A stretch of DNA of 64,000 nt, taken from Odobenus rosmarus divergens. Its lineage: Eukaryota > Chordata > Mammalia > Carnivora > Odobenidae. Positions 12,351 to 23,020 of this stretch are shown in pieces (the first letter of the stretch is position 1; each line of letters opens with the position of its first letter). Location of the stretch: the NCBI RefSeq assembly GCF_000321225.1, contig NW_004452115.1, positions 204,115 to 268,114 on the forward strand, written 5' to 3'. A program made the position numbers and the translations under genes. The notes under the pieces were generated by a model. That model searched no databases. It saw only the letters and a list, made by a program, of their open reading frames with translations, and was not told the DNA's origin.

Positions 12351-12810
12351 GCAATGGTTACTTTTATGTGTGAACTTGACTGGTCCATGGGGTGGCCAAA
12401 TGTTATGGGTGTGTCTGCAAGAGTGTTTTTGAATAAGATCAACATTTGAGTTGCTAGCCTGAGTAGATAGCTCTCCCGAATGTGAGTGGAGCTCATCTAA
12501 TCAATTGAAGACCTAAATAGAACAAAAAACCTGAGTGAATGGAAACTTTGCCTCCCTGACTATTCAACTGGGGGACATCAGTTCTGCCCTTGGACTGCAA
12601 CAGCCTTCAGACTTGGACTGGAACTACATCACCAGCTCTCCTGGGTCTCCAAATTAACAGCTGTAGATCTGGAGGCTTCTCAGCCTCCACAATCATGGGA
12701 GCCAATTCCTTATTATAATTATAATATATTTCTTAGAACATATGTATATAATAGATGCACACACATATATACACACACCTCCTATTCCTTTTCTCTGGAA
12801 GACCCTAATT
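12351..12810 (+). mobile_element. LTR-like element inserted in an L1
   Basis: It starts with a diverged 'tgatggttaattttatgtg' terminus, contains 'aacttgactggtccatgggg' near 12373 and 'tcaattgaagacctaaata' near 12501, and ends near ttctctggaagaccctaatt. The family consensus, as I remember it, begins TG and ends CA as an LTR does. The short repeat aatctct/aatctcc (12344-12350 and 12811-12817) flanks it and fits a target-site duplication. The L1 reading continues seamlessly across it. A second copy of the same family is at 58571-59099. I do not assign a subfamily name. Confidence 0.75.
12758..12779. repeat. Short CA/TA microsatellite
   Basis: An alternating run cacacacatatatacacacac lies near the 3' end of the LTR-like element, where related copies also carry TA/CA repeats. 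Confidence 0.8.
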
Positions 12811-14340
12811 AATCTCCAACTAGAATTGTTCAATTGTCTTTCTCCTTTCATTCAATTTACTCAATTTTAAAATGTATTTTGGAGTTCTGCTTTTAGCTGC
12901 ATACACATTTATGACTTATATTTTCCTGAGGTATTGATGCTTTTATCATTTTGAAATTATCCTTTGTCCCTAATTTTCTCAGTCTATTTTGTCTGAGATT
13001 AATAAAACTACTCCAAGTCTCTTATGATTGCTGCCTGCATGGTTTGTCTTTTTCTCTTTTTAAAAAAAAATTTCACCTTATTGGTGTCTTTAAATTCAAG
13101 ATTTAAAGATGAATCTTGCTTTTTCATCCAGTCTGACAACATACGCCTTTGATTAAAATATTTAATCTATTTACATTTAATGCCCTTATTGATAGGAATC
13201 TGCCACTTTGCTGTTTTCCATTTGACTTTTTGTTCCTCTTTTCATTTCCTTCTTGTGTTATACAAATATTTTGAGTGTACCATTTTAATTACTCTGATAG
13301 TTTAAATGTACTTCTGATGTATTTTTCAGGGCTGCTTTAGAAATTTCAACATTTACTTGTAATTTATCACAATCTAACTCAAGTTAATGCTGACTTTATT
13401 CCTGCAAAAGATAATTGCTACTTGGACCAATATAGCTCCATTTCCTTCCCTCTTTTTTGTGCTAGTGTTGTCATACATATAACTACACAGGCTATAAACA
13501 CAATAATATTGAATTATAGTTATTGCTTATGTTATTTAAAGAAAGAAAACAAAATGGTGGATATTCTGGTGCTCTCCATTCCTTACTATGGATCCAAGTT
13601 ACCATATGATGTCATCTCCTTTCAACCTGAAGGGCTTTATTTAGTATTTCTTATAGGGAAAGTATGCTGGCAACAAATTCCCTCAGTTTTTGTCTATTTG
13701 GAAAGTGTCTTTATTTCACTTTCATTTTTGAAGGATGGTTTTGCTGGGTATAGAATTCTTGATTGATGATTTTTTTTTCCTTCAATGCTTTGAATATGTC
13801 ATTCCACTGCCAGCTGGATTTTTTTCTTTTTTTGCCTGTATACAATTTTTCTTTCAAGCAAGATTTCTCTTTGCTTTGGTTTTTAGCAACAGCATCTCCA
13901 AATGTTTTCTTCCATATTTTTCTATCTCTAACTTCCTAACTCCATTATACACATATTGGAACACCTGACATTTTTGTACAAATGCCTGACACTGCTGATT
14001 TTTCTTAAACTTTTTTCCTGTTTCTGTATTGGAACAATTTATATCCATCTTCAAATTCATTGATTATTGAGCACATCTGGTGAGTTTCTCATTTCAATTT
14101 TACTTTGCTAGTTAGCATTTCCATTTGGCTCTTTCTAAAATATATTTTCATTTTCTTAGGTTCCCTATTGATTTATTAAGATATTTTCCTTTAAACATAG
14201 CTTACACATTTGTAATGGCTGCTTTGGAGTTTTCATCTGGGAATCTAACATCTGGATTCTCTCACCCACTGTCAGTTCTATGTGGGTTGGGGAATGCATT
14301 TAAAGTTTCAGGCAATTCTCAAGTGTACCTTGGCTTTAAA
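12811..14340 (-). mobile_element. Ancient L1 ORF2 (L1M/HAL1-like), antisense, right piece
   Basis: AT-rich sequence whose plus strand carries the antisense ORF2 landmarks in order: 'aattttctcagtctattttg' near 12970, 'tttaatctatttacatttaa' near 13163, 'ggttttgctgggtatagaat' near 13737 and 'ctttgaatatgtcattccac' near 13787. It continues the 12255-12350 piece. All frames are interrupted; open frames such as 13422-13766 are read against the LINE and encode nothing recognisable. The right boundary is approximate. Confidence 0.78.
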
Positions 14341-14884
14341 TTTTTACCAGGCTCCTTGGTCTACCCTATGTATATGTAGTTTTCTAGACAGCAGAAAAGT
14401 GTGGAAAAGCTTATCTCAGCTTTTACATGACTGTCTCCTTTCCACAATCTCTCCATAAAATTTCTGAATGGTCTGTCACTCATTCCAAGTTGGAATGGCA
14501 ACCTTGGTCTTGCACAGCTGTGGGTTTTCCCCATCCATTTCCAATTAAGTCTGCCATTTTAGCTGGCAAAGCCAAAAGTTTTTGCTTCCTGTCCTTACTT
14601 GAATTAATTGCTTCTGGCAGTAAAGCTGCTGGATTTTGCAGTCAATTCCAGGCTGACAAAGCTACTGTTCTTCCTACCAATCTGGTGTGAGAAAGGGAGG
14701 GAGGGAGCAAGGAGCAGACCCAGGCAAAAACCACAAAAATAAATGCTTCTCAATTTTTTTGTTTTCCTTTGGTCAATACCTTGTGACCTGAAATGATTGT
14801 ATTTGACAATTTTATCCAGTTTTATAGTTATTTGTTGTAGAAAGGAAACCCCAACCTCTTCAGCTACTATTATTGAAAGTTCTC

Positions 14885-14990
14885 TTCTGTTTCCTTCTCT
14901 TCAAATGCAAGATAGTAATACCTACCTCAGATTTGAGTGTGAAATAAGATCACCTATGCCAGTACTGTAGTATTTCATAATTACTGACTT
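14885..14990 (+). mobile_element. MIR SINE fragment
   Basis: A short sense MIR-like block: 'agtaatacctacctcag' near 14915 and 'aaataagatcacctatgcc' near 14942. Diverged. Confidence 0.5.
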
Positions 14991-15143
14991 ACTACACTGA
15001 AGACAAAGGCATATTCAGATCTAAGAAAAATTATATCTCTTTCAGACAGATTAATCTATTCAAATATGGTTTCTGCTAAAAAAGACTCAAGAGAAGTTAC
15101 CTGTGAGGGTTTCTAATACCAAACTTGACTGGACATTGAGTAT

Positions 15144-15361
15144 AAGAATCTGTTCAGTGGGACGCCTGGGTGGCTCAGTCGTTAAGTGCCTGCCTTCTGC
15201 TCAGGTCATGATCCCAGGGTCCTGGGATCGAGTCCCACATCGGGCTCCTTGCTCAGATCTCCCTACTCCTCCCTCTGCCTGCCACTCCCCCTGCTTGTGC
15301 TCTCTCTCTGACAAATAAATAAAAATCTTTAAAAAAAAAAAAAAAAAAGAATCTGTTCAGT
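15144..15361 (+). mobile_element. CAN SINE with perfect 15-bp target-site duplication
   Basis: The element itself is about 15159-15346. Its head is gacgcctgggtggctcagtc, followed by a tRNA-like region, the block 'catgatcccagggtcctggg' and a shortened CT-rich body. It ends with the tail AAATAAATAAAAATCTTT plus 18 A. It is flanked by identical copies of aagaatctgttcagt (15144-15158 and 15347-15361). The intact duplication and the uninterrupted tail point to a comparatively young insertion. The internal body is shorter than in the 63018 copy. Confidence 0.96.
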
Positions 15362-16180
15362 ATCTGAGAGCGTGGATATATGGCTGTGAACGTTCTCAAA
15401 GTGGATATAAAGGAAATGTTCTTTTGACATCTTAGAAGAACTTTATCATAGGTAATTTAGTAAAGAGAATGATACGTATCTGCAACTATTTTTATATTTT
15501 GCAAAAATTATTCCTTAGGATCAAAATTTCAACTTGTGTACTAAAACAGACATTACAGAAATGGAATGGAACTGAATTATATATTTAATGAAAATGTCCA
15601 TGATGTGTGGTTAGGGAAAATTTTTAAATAAAATTAGACTTTAAATAACTCAGTAAAATTGATAGGTAGTGATTAAAAAGGTTCATTGAAAAATGAAAAA
15701 GCAAGGAATATGTTCAGCATTGAAATTTGTTTTATGGCAAACTTTATTAATTCTTAAATTATTTACATTTTTAGAGTTAAAATATAATTAAACATAAATT
15801 TAAAAACTTGGAGTTTATGGCAGAATGGAAATGAATAAATAAAATAGCCTGGGCTATTTCAGCCATAGGACCAGTGTTAGAGGCAGCCTCTGTTTCCATC
15901 GTCTCTATATTTGAACTTCAATTCAAGGGAGCTGCTACCAGCTTAATAGTGATGTTGCGAACTTCACACTTACTTTGGGGCTTAAGACGTGCTAGTTCCT
16001 TTCCTTCAGAATCTCAGCCTCTCAGACAAAAATTCACAAAAATGATTTGTATGAAACCAACCCATGGAAAATATCACTAGTTGTAAAAAAAAAAAAAAAA
16101 AAAAAAACGATTACCTTTCTAAAATGTTGGATCTGGACTTCTATCCACCTTTTTGAGAATGAGTCCTTTCTTTTCACCTC
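15362..16180. other. AT-rich unassigned sequence with poly-A
   Basis: AT-rich, with L1-like wording near 15580-15660 that is too degraded to call. It holds one half of a 40-bp duplicated motif (15806-15844) and a run of 23 A at 16085-16107. Confidence 0.45.
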
Positions 16181-16181
16181 A

Positions 16182-16330
16182 TTTTATTATAGCATCTATC
16201 CTGTATTTTCCCCCACTAGACCAGAAGCAATTCGAGAGTAGGGATTATTCCATGTATATAATGGATTACTAGAACCTTCTACAGCGCCAGATAAAGAAGA
16301 GATGCTTCATAATTCATAAATGATTAAATG
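16182..16330 (+). mobile_element. L2 LINE 3'-end fragment
   Basis: Sense L2 pattern: 'tttattatagcatctatcc', 'cccactagaccagaag' near 16212 and 'cagcgccagataaagaagag' near 16283. Diverged. Confidence 0.55.
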
Positions 16331-17311
16331 CCTAATTCACTCCTTTTAGAAGCTCTGATTCTAGCAACATTAAGAATTACAATAATACATACACAAACTC
16401 ACTAAAATTCTTAGAAACTGGTTTAAGAAAGATAACCATTTCATAAGAGAAACATCCTCTGTCAGAAACAAAGAAAAATCATAAAAATCAGCATGGATTA
16501 TGTAGTTAGGGCATTTAACACCAGGGGTTAATTGCCCCCCACCCTGGGTGGGGGGAGTGGAGAAGGTGAAAAAGAGTTGGAACCAAGGACCTCTGCATAA
16601 AAGTGAGCCTCAAAAAGATGCAACATTGGTTTAAAAATGATGTAAAACTAGTATGCCTACTGGGACAGGGAGAGGGCAAGGAAGCTTGCCTCCCCTACCT
16701 GGACTCTGAATGGGAAATATTCTCCCTGAAAATTTTAGAACACTAGGCCTGTGTAGCTCTTATTTGCAGTCAGAATTATAATTAGTCATGGGGCTTAGGA
16801 ATCTTTACACCAATCAAGTAACGTAAAGATGATCCTGGCCAGTAATATACTTGGAGTTTATGGCAGAAGGAAATGAACAAATAAAACAAATATACCGGGC
16901 TGGGACTATACTCTGAAAAACAATAGGATTCCCTCAAGTAGGGGGAAAAGTGAAAGATCAGCTTATAATAGAAAATGTAAAAACAAAGAAGAAATGATTA
17001 TGAAACAAGAGTTAACAAAAAAATTCCGTCCTCCAAATTAGAGATAATTTTTTTTACACTGGAAAGAGTAGATAGAATCTGATTTGTGTTCTTATAGATT
17101 TTAAACAAACAAAATGAAATCTAAGGCAGGCTTTGGCATTATGTACCAATATCTGGTTCTTCCTTCCTACTCTCCAGGAAGAATATATTTCCTAGCTTCA
17201 TTATAGGTGAGTGGAAAAATGACTTGTTTTGGCCAATAGTCTGTTATGGGAAGCAATGCGTGTCACTTCTGGGCCAAAGCACTTTAAAGCTAGCGCATGA
17301 CTTTCATGTTA

Positions 17312-17682
17312 TATTGGTCACCTGAGGCTGCCATAACACAATACCATAGAATGGATGGCATAAACCACAGAAATGTATTTTCTCACAGTTCTGGAGGCAG
17401 AAAAGTCCAAGATCAAGATGCAGGCAGATGCAGTTCCCTAGTGGGAGCCTGCTTCCTAGCTTGCAAATGCTGCCTTCTTGCTGTGCCCCTCATGGGACAA
17501 AGAGAAAGGCTGCCAGCTCTTTGGCGTCCCTTATAAGGGCACTAATTCCAGCATGCAGGCCCCACATTCATGACCTCATCTAACTCTTATTTCCAAAGTC
17601 CCCGTTTCCAAAAACCGTCACACTGGGGGTTGGACTTTAACATGTGAACTTGGGGGACACACAAACATTGAGTTCATAGCAC
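17312..17682 (-). mobile_element. MaLR LTR (MST-like), antisense, near full length
   Basis: The plus strand shows the reverse complement of a MaLR LTR from end to end: 'gaggctgccataacaca' near 17324, 'tctcacagttctggaggca' near 17380, 'cttataagggcactaattcc' near 17531, 'cattcatgacctcatctaa' near 17565 and 'tgggggacacacaaacattg' near 17651. It is more complete than the related copy at 8306. Solo LTR, no internal genes. Confidence 0.8.
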
Positions 17683-17884
17683 GTGCTTTCTTCCTTTGCC
17701 ATGGTTGACTGTTGCTGTTTCAGTTAACACAAAAACAAAATGATGACGCTTCAAAATCAGGCTGGATTTATGAGGGGCTGTGTGGAGCAGGGTGTCTTAC
17801 CACTCTTTTTTCAGGGCATTTAGCATACAGAATAAAATTCTGTTTTAAGCCATCAAGAGTTTGAGATTGTTATTGCAGAAATGA

Positions 17885-19100
17885 CCTAGCAAAATCTAAT
17901 CTAAGACACTATGGAAGGAAAGGCCAATGTGGAAGAGAATCAAGAGAATCAAAGAATGAAATATGAGATTATAAACACAATGAACAACGTGGAAAAGACG
18001 CAAATGAAGAACTAGTAAACTAAAAATCTGACCACTTCATACACAGCACACAGATCGTACTAAACGTCCTAGCCACATCAATAAGTCAATAAAAACATAA
18101 AAAATATCAAGGTTGAGGAGAATAAATGAAACTGCGTCATGAACAGAGATAATTGTCTACTTAAAATTTAAGAATAGCCACAGAAAAACGAAGAGTTCCT
18201 AATGGTTTCAGGTTGCTGTATCAAGCAAAATTCATTTGTTATAAATTTGTGAATCTACAACAACTTAAAAACTATAAATACCTTTTACAATAACCAAAAT
18301 AGAGGGCACTGAGGCATAAATCATTTAAAACATATGTTGGCATCTGTTAACATCCTTATAGAGGAAATTATAAAACTTCATTGAACATAAAAAAGAATCT
18401 AAATAAATGGAGAGAGAAATCATATTCATAGTTGGGAAGACAATCATTATTTTTCCCTGACTATCAAAATCTCTATAATTCAAATTCTAAATTTCTACAG
18501 TGGATTTTTTTTTAATTCAAGTCAAGATGTTGATGCCAAATTTTTACAAGAAAAATTAAAGGGTCAAGAATAGCTTATCCAATGGAGGTGTGTGGGGGGG
18601 CGGAAGATCTACTTTATCAGGTATAATAACTAAACAGTATGATATTGACAAAGGGATAGACAAGCCATTAAAAAAAAGTGTTTAGAAATGGATCTACACG
18701 TATTATGAGAAACTGAATATGAGAAAGGGCATTCAAAATTGGTGGAAAAGGAAGGACTAATTGCCAAATGACACTGGGATAATTGGCTGTCTATGTAGGG
18801 AGGGAAAAAATAAGATTAGATCTTCAAGGTTCATGAATAATCAAGATTCAGAAAGTTTAAAGCTGTAAAGGTGAAAGCAAATCTTAAACTATTAGAAGGC
18901 AACAGAAAAATACTTAATGATGTCAGGGTAGGGAAAGATTTTCTTCAACAAACCACAAAAAGTAAACCTAAAAGGAGAGACTAATACAAAAATTACAAAA
19001 ATAAACATCTGTTGGACAAAACAAATATACCTGAAGTGGCAAGGCAAGTCATCGATAGGGAGAGGACATTTGTCATGCAGGTAAAGTAACAGGTTTAAAA
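17885..19100 (+). mobile_element. Ancient L1 ORF2 fragment, sense
   Basis: A-rich plus strand with L1 ORF2 wording: 'ataaataccttttacaataa' near 18276, 'gaatagcttatccaatggag' near 18568, 'attagaaggcaacagaaaaa' near 18892 and 'cttcaacaaaccacaaaaag' near 18942. It ends near 19100. Every frame is broken. It lies directly right of the MaLR LTR. Confidence 0.65.
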
Positions 19101-19429
19101 ATGTTCGGAATCCTAGCAAATGTAGGAGAGCTTTGATCCCTGAGGTGAGCAGCCTGGAGGTAATCATGTAATTGTTGAGAGAGAAAGAGATGCAGCACAC
19201 TTTGTAGCATGGTGACTATTAAATGAGGATGATGGATATTCCTGGGCATCTGTTATTTTCTTACTTGGAATATTTTATAATGAAAGAAAAACCTAAGTCT
19301 ATAATCATAGCTCCTACCTTTTTGCTGCTCTGTACCTGGACACGGTTGTTACCTTTGCATCTGTGGACACAGAAAGAAGAAACTGAAACTCAGTCCTTAA
19401 ATTGTTTACAGTAGGCAGACTTTTCCATT

Positions 19430-19490
19430 CCTTTTATAAGTACTTGGTATACAGCAGGTGCTCATAAGTGCTTGTTGAATTAAAATAATA
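19430..19490 (+). mobile_element. L2/MIR 3'-end fragment
   Basis: The block 'agcaggtgctcataagtgc' followed by ttgttgaat is the shared L2/MIR 3' terminus. Too short to separate the two. Confidence 0.45.
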
Positions 19491-19888
19491 GATTTCTGCA
19501 GTTCCCAGGATTCCCTGTGTTTACCCTCAGATTTGATATCCCCAAAGTTCCCTGTGCTTTCGCATCCCACCAGTTACTCATGAGACTGGACTAGAAATAG
19601 TATCTGCTTAGCTCTGTGAGGGCAAGAAGAGTATCTATGAGCTCTGGTAGCCCCAGGCGACAGCACAGTACCTGATACTTACTAACAGAACTTAATTCAT
19701 TAATAACCCCACAGCATAAAGTTCATACTACCTGTTCCTTACTGGTAACTACCCAGGATTAGCCCATTCCCTCCACACTGGATAGGAAACATGAACTGGG
19801 CTCCCCTTGCCACTTGCCTTCTAGAGCAATATTGGAGGTCTGCGGCTTCCCCACTTCCTCCATTAAACTCCACCTGACTGAAAACTGC

Positions 19889-20681
19889 TGTAGGAAAGAC
19901 ATTAGGGTTTGAGGCCAACGGCCAAGAAAGAATTCTTGAGATGTCTTTGGAGCAAAAAGGTGGTTTTATCAAAGCCCTTGGGACAGGACTCATGGGCAGA
20001 AAGAGCTGAGCTGGGGTCATGAGGAGTGACCCATTATATACTTTCTTTTTTTTTTTTTTAAAGATTTTATTTATTTATTTGAGACAGAGAGAATGAGAGA
20101 GAGAGAGCGCACATGAGAGGGGGGAGGGTCAGAGGGAGAAGCAGACTCCCTGCAGAGCAGGGAGCCTGATGCGGGACTCGATCCCGGGACTCCAGGATCA
20201 TGACCTGAGCCGAAGGCAGTTGCTTAACGAACTGAGCCACCCAGGCGCCCCCATTATATACTTTCAAGTTGGGAGGGGGTTAGGGATAGCGTAAGCCTCC
20301 CGCGTATTTTGGAACCAAGGTTTCCAGGATCTGGAGGGGGCTGGCTATTGTTGGGAAAGGTCATTTATTACTGCCTAATAAAACCTGAGTCATGAAACCC
20401 TTCAGATGTATATCAGTGGGTCATATGCTTGGAGGATGATAGCCAACATGTATCTTGAGGGGTAGAGATAAAGGAAGTGTCCAAAGGAATTTTTGTTAAA
20501 GTAGACTTTACAGGGTCCTGAGGGTTGAGCTAGGATTGCCTTTTGCCGATAGCAAAGTATCAACATCGAGGCAGCTGAGTCCCTAGAGGAATGTCACTCT
20601 GCCTGTTTCAAGGACTTGTCAATGGGCTGTAGGTAGTAAGGAAACTTAATAATTTTTCTTCTGCCTTTGTTTCCCACATCA
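19889..20681 (-). mobile_element. ERV-type LTR, antisense, split by a CAN SINE
   Basis: Read on the minus strand it has an LTR layout. A TG start (tgatgtgggaaac, at the 20681 end) is followed by a U3-like part, a TATA-like tatataatgggtca, a cca-rich R/U5 part with 'aagaattctttcttggcc', and a CA end near 19889. Removing the SINE at 20046-20250 and one duplication copy leaves about 570 bp, a normal LTR length. I recall this sequence as a repeated family in carnivores but give no name. No flanking duplication or internal viral region was seen, so a solo LTR is likely. ERV class and exact ends are inference. Confidence 0.6.
20031..20265 (-). mobile_element. CAN SINE inserted in the ERV-type LTR
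   Basis: Antisense copy at 20046-20250: a T-rich start with aagattttatttatttattt, a GA-rich body, then catgacctgagccgaaggca, ending actgagccacccaggcgccc. The 15-bp target-site duplication ccattatatactttc is exact on both sides (20031-20045 and 20251-20265). The host sequence continues across it, so the LTR is the older element. Confidence 0.96.
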
Positions 20682-21014
20682 AAGTCCACCTTTGTATATT
20701 GTACTCAGGTTACCTCCCAACTTCGGTGACCCACCTCTGTACCTAAATCCTCAATCTCAGATCTACCTCATATCTTTGTCATCCTCCTTTTGCCTTCGGG
20801 CACCCAGGCAGAATCATTTGGCTCTAGGGTAAGTTTGTGCCTGGGTTGATTTTTACCATTGGGCCACCTAGATTTGGCAACCGCCTACAAGGAAACAATC
20901 ATCCAGAGCCACTTAACTGAGCAGGTCCTACCCATAAGGGCACCAAGAAAACACTGAGTCCCTCCAACTCAAGTCAAGCCTAAATGGCCACGTTTCTGAC
21001 TCCCATGGAAGCTG

Positions 21015-21068
21015 CCTGCTCTGGTCCCCAGGAGCCAGGCCCTGCTCTGGTCCCCAGGAGCCAGGCCC
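21015..21068. repeat. 26-bp tandem duplication, two copies
   Basis: The unit cctgctctggtccccaggag plus ccaggc occurs twice with period 26 (from 21015 and from 21041) with no mismatch seen. A third partial start (ccctgccctgg) follows. Confidence 0.9.
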
Positions 21069-21095
21069 TGCCCTGGGCAGAGACAATCTTGTGGC

Positions 21096-21131
21096 AGTCA
21101 CATAGTAACCACAAGTCACATAGTAACCACC
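21096..21131. repeat. 18-bp tandem duplication, two copies
   Basis: The motif agtcacatagtaaccac occurs at 21096 and again at 21114, 28 bases after the 26-bp duplication ends. Confidence 0.88.
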
Positions 21132-22448
21132 ACAGTGATTGCCAGGGCTAAGATGCCTATACTGGGCTGGCGGGCTGGGCTTGGTGAAATACGCCTTGAT
21201 GGTTCTCTCTTTAGAAATGGATTAGATGGGGTGCTTGTCTTATTTTCTTTTCAGTAGCTGAGGTTCAGACACTCCCATCTCCTAGCACTTAACATTCCTA
21301 CCCTGGGCAGCACTGCTGCTATATATCACTTACACTCCCTGCTGACATTTTACGGGGATTTTAAAGCAGCAGGTGTGTGAGATAGAAGCCATTGTCAATC
21401 ATTCCATTAAAATAAAAAAAATACTCCACCCTTTCACATGCCTAATCAGGGGGCTTGATGGGTTGCAGCTGGCTGCTAACCAGCCAGGGTTTGAAGCTTT
21501 CAAGGCAAGTGGCACCACCCCATTTTGGGAAGGGAGCCTGTGGGAGGCTGGGGAAAGGGGCAGCTGAGAAGGCTAAGGCACTACAGTGTCATGGTGAAAG
21601 CGGTGGGAGTGCTTACCACCCCAAAGGAAGTCGGCACAGCATGCACAGCCTCCCCTCCATACTAGTATTTTCTGCATGGTCTTCATTCCGGGAGGGGCCC
21701 ATTCGGGTGGAAGCAGCCCTATGCAGTGACCAGTTCCCTATTCAGATAACCTGGAGGACTCACCTCTGAAGGTCTTGATGAGGCTTTGGTTTCCTTCTTG
21801 GGGCTGGGGCCAATTAGATGACAGGCAAGTAATGACCCACTTCACGTGAGGGTCCAGAGATGCTGTGGAATCACTAAGTTGGCCTGTTGATTAAACTGAG
21901 CTCATTCAGCTTGTACAGGAAACTTCTCTTTTTTCTTTTTGGCAAAGCTTTTGGGGACAGTTCTATAAGCAATGCCTGTGGCAGTAAGTCCTTGGCCCTC
22001 ATCAATGTCAGTGGTCATTCTAACAATTTCCATGGTCTTAATCTCTTATAAAAAGCTCTCCAAATGTACTTCACCTATCCCCTCCTGATCCAGACTGCAG
22101 TCCCAAACCCTCCCTATTTGTAGATCTGACTAGTGCACCAAAATCAAGGCACCATGCCTTTAAGCTAAGGAGCATGGGGGGTGGGGGCGTGGCTTTGGTC
22201 CTTTGTAACCACCATAGAATGTCTGCATACCACTTCCTGGAGACCTACTGAATAAATTTGAGTCCCTGTTAACCCTGTTTTTGGATTTGCCTCTTAGACA
22301 TTGGTTCTCTATTCAATGTCATCTTGGACTTCCTATCTTCTGTCAACTGTGCTTCTCCTCAGGGTGTCCACTTAGTAGGTTCTGTGCATGCTCACTGGTG
22401 ACCTGCCTACCTTCTTATGACCCCAGCCTCTGACCTCAAGTGCATACC

Positions 22449-23020
22449 TTTTTTTTCATTTTTTACAACATTTTTTATTTAAATTCAATTAATTTTTTAA
22501 AAATTCAATTAGCGATAGCACATCATTAGTTTTTGATATAATGTTCAGTGATTCATTAGTTGCGTATAACCCCAGTGCTCATCACATCACGTGCCCTCCT
22601 TAATGCTCATCACACAGTTACTCCATCCCTCCACCTCTCTCCCCTCAGCAACCCTCAGTTTGTTTCCTATGATTAAGAGGCTTTTATGGTTTGTCTCCCT
22701 CTTTGGTTTTGTCTTGTTTTATTTTTTTCTTCTCTTCCCCTGTGATCCTCTGCTTTGTTAAATTCCACATATCAGTGAGATCATATGATAATTGTCTTTC
22801 TCTTACTTTGCTTAGCATAATACCATCTAGTTACATCTACATCATTGCAAATGGCAAGATTTCATTTTTTGATGGTTGCATAATCCATATTCTCTTTCTC
22901 TCTCTCTACACACACACACCCCACATCACCTTTTCCATTCATCTGTTGATGGACATCTGGGCTCTTTCCATAGTTTGGTTTTGTGGACATTGCTGTTATA
23001 AACGTTGGGGTGCGGTTGTG
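22449..23020 (-). mobile_element. Carnivore L1 3' UTR and ORF2 end, antisense
   Basis: The plus strand reads the reverse complement of a carnivore L1 3' end: a T-rich tail at 22449, 'gtgctcatcacatcacgtgc' near 22578, 'ctcagcaaccctcagtttgt' near 22646 and 'cagtgagatcatatgataa' near 22773. The ORF2-end block 'tgcaaatggcaagatttca' follows near 22846. At about 23020 it jumps directly to L1 5' UTR sequence, so most of ORF2 and all of ORF1 are missing. No protein can be made from it. Confidence 0.88.
22891..22919. repeat. TC/CA microsatellite inside the L1
   Basis: tctctttctctctctctaca followed by cacacacacc replaces the few bases normally found here in the L1 end sequence. Confidence 0.8.

Larger units (their letters stand above)
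20690..22445. other. Unassigned sequence with two short tandem duplications
   Basis: No gene is recognised. Two adjacent short duplications lie at 21015-21130 (listed separately). The part 21780-22440 has LTR-like touches (cttataaaaagctctcc near 22045, gaataaatttgagtccctg near 22250) but I cannot assign it. The 104-codon open frame at 21455-21769 has no recognisable domain. Confidence 0.4.

Noticed and set aside
13422..13968. Open frames of 77-114 codons
   Set aside because: They are read on the strand opposite to the L1 ORF2 relic and encode low-complexity hydrophobic sequence.
19889..20681. Endogenous retrovirus with genes
   Set aside because: Only a single LTR-like sequence is visible. 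No primer-binding site or gag, pol or env-like frame is next to it.
21015..21131. CRISPR-like array
   Set aside because: Only two copies of each unit, directly adjacent, in mammalian DNA. These are simple tandem duplications.
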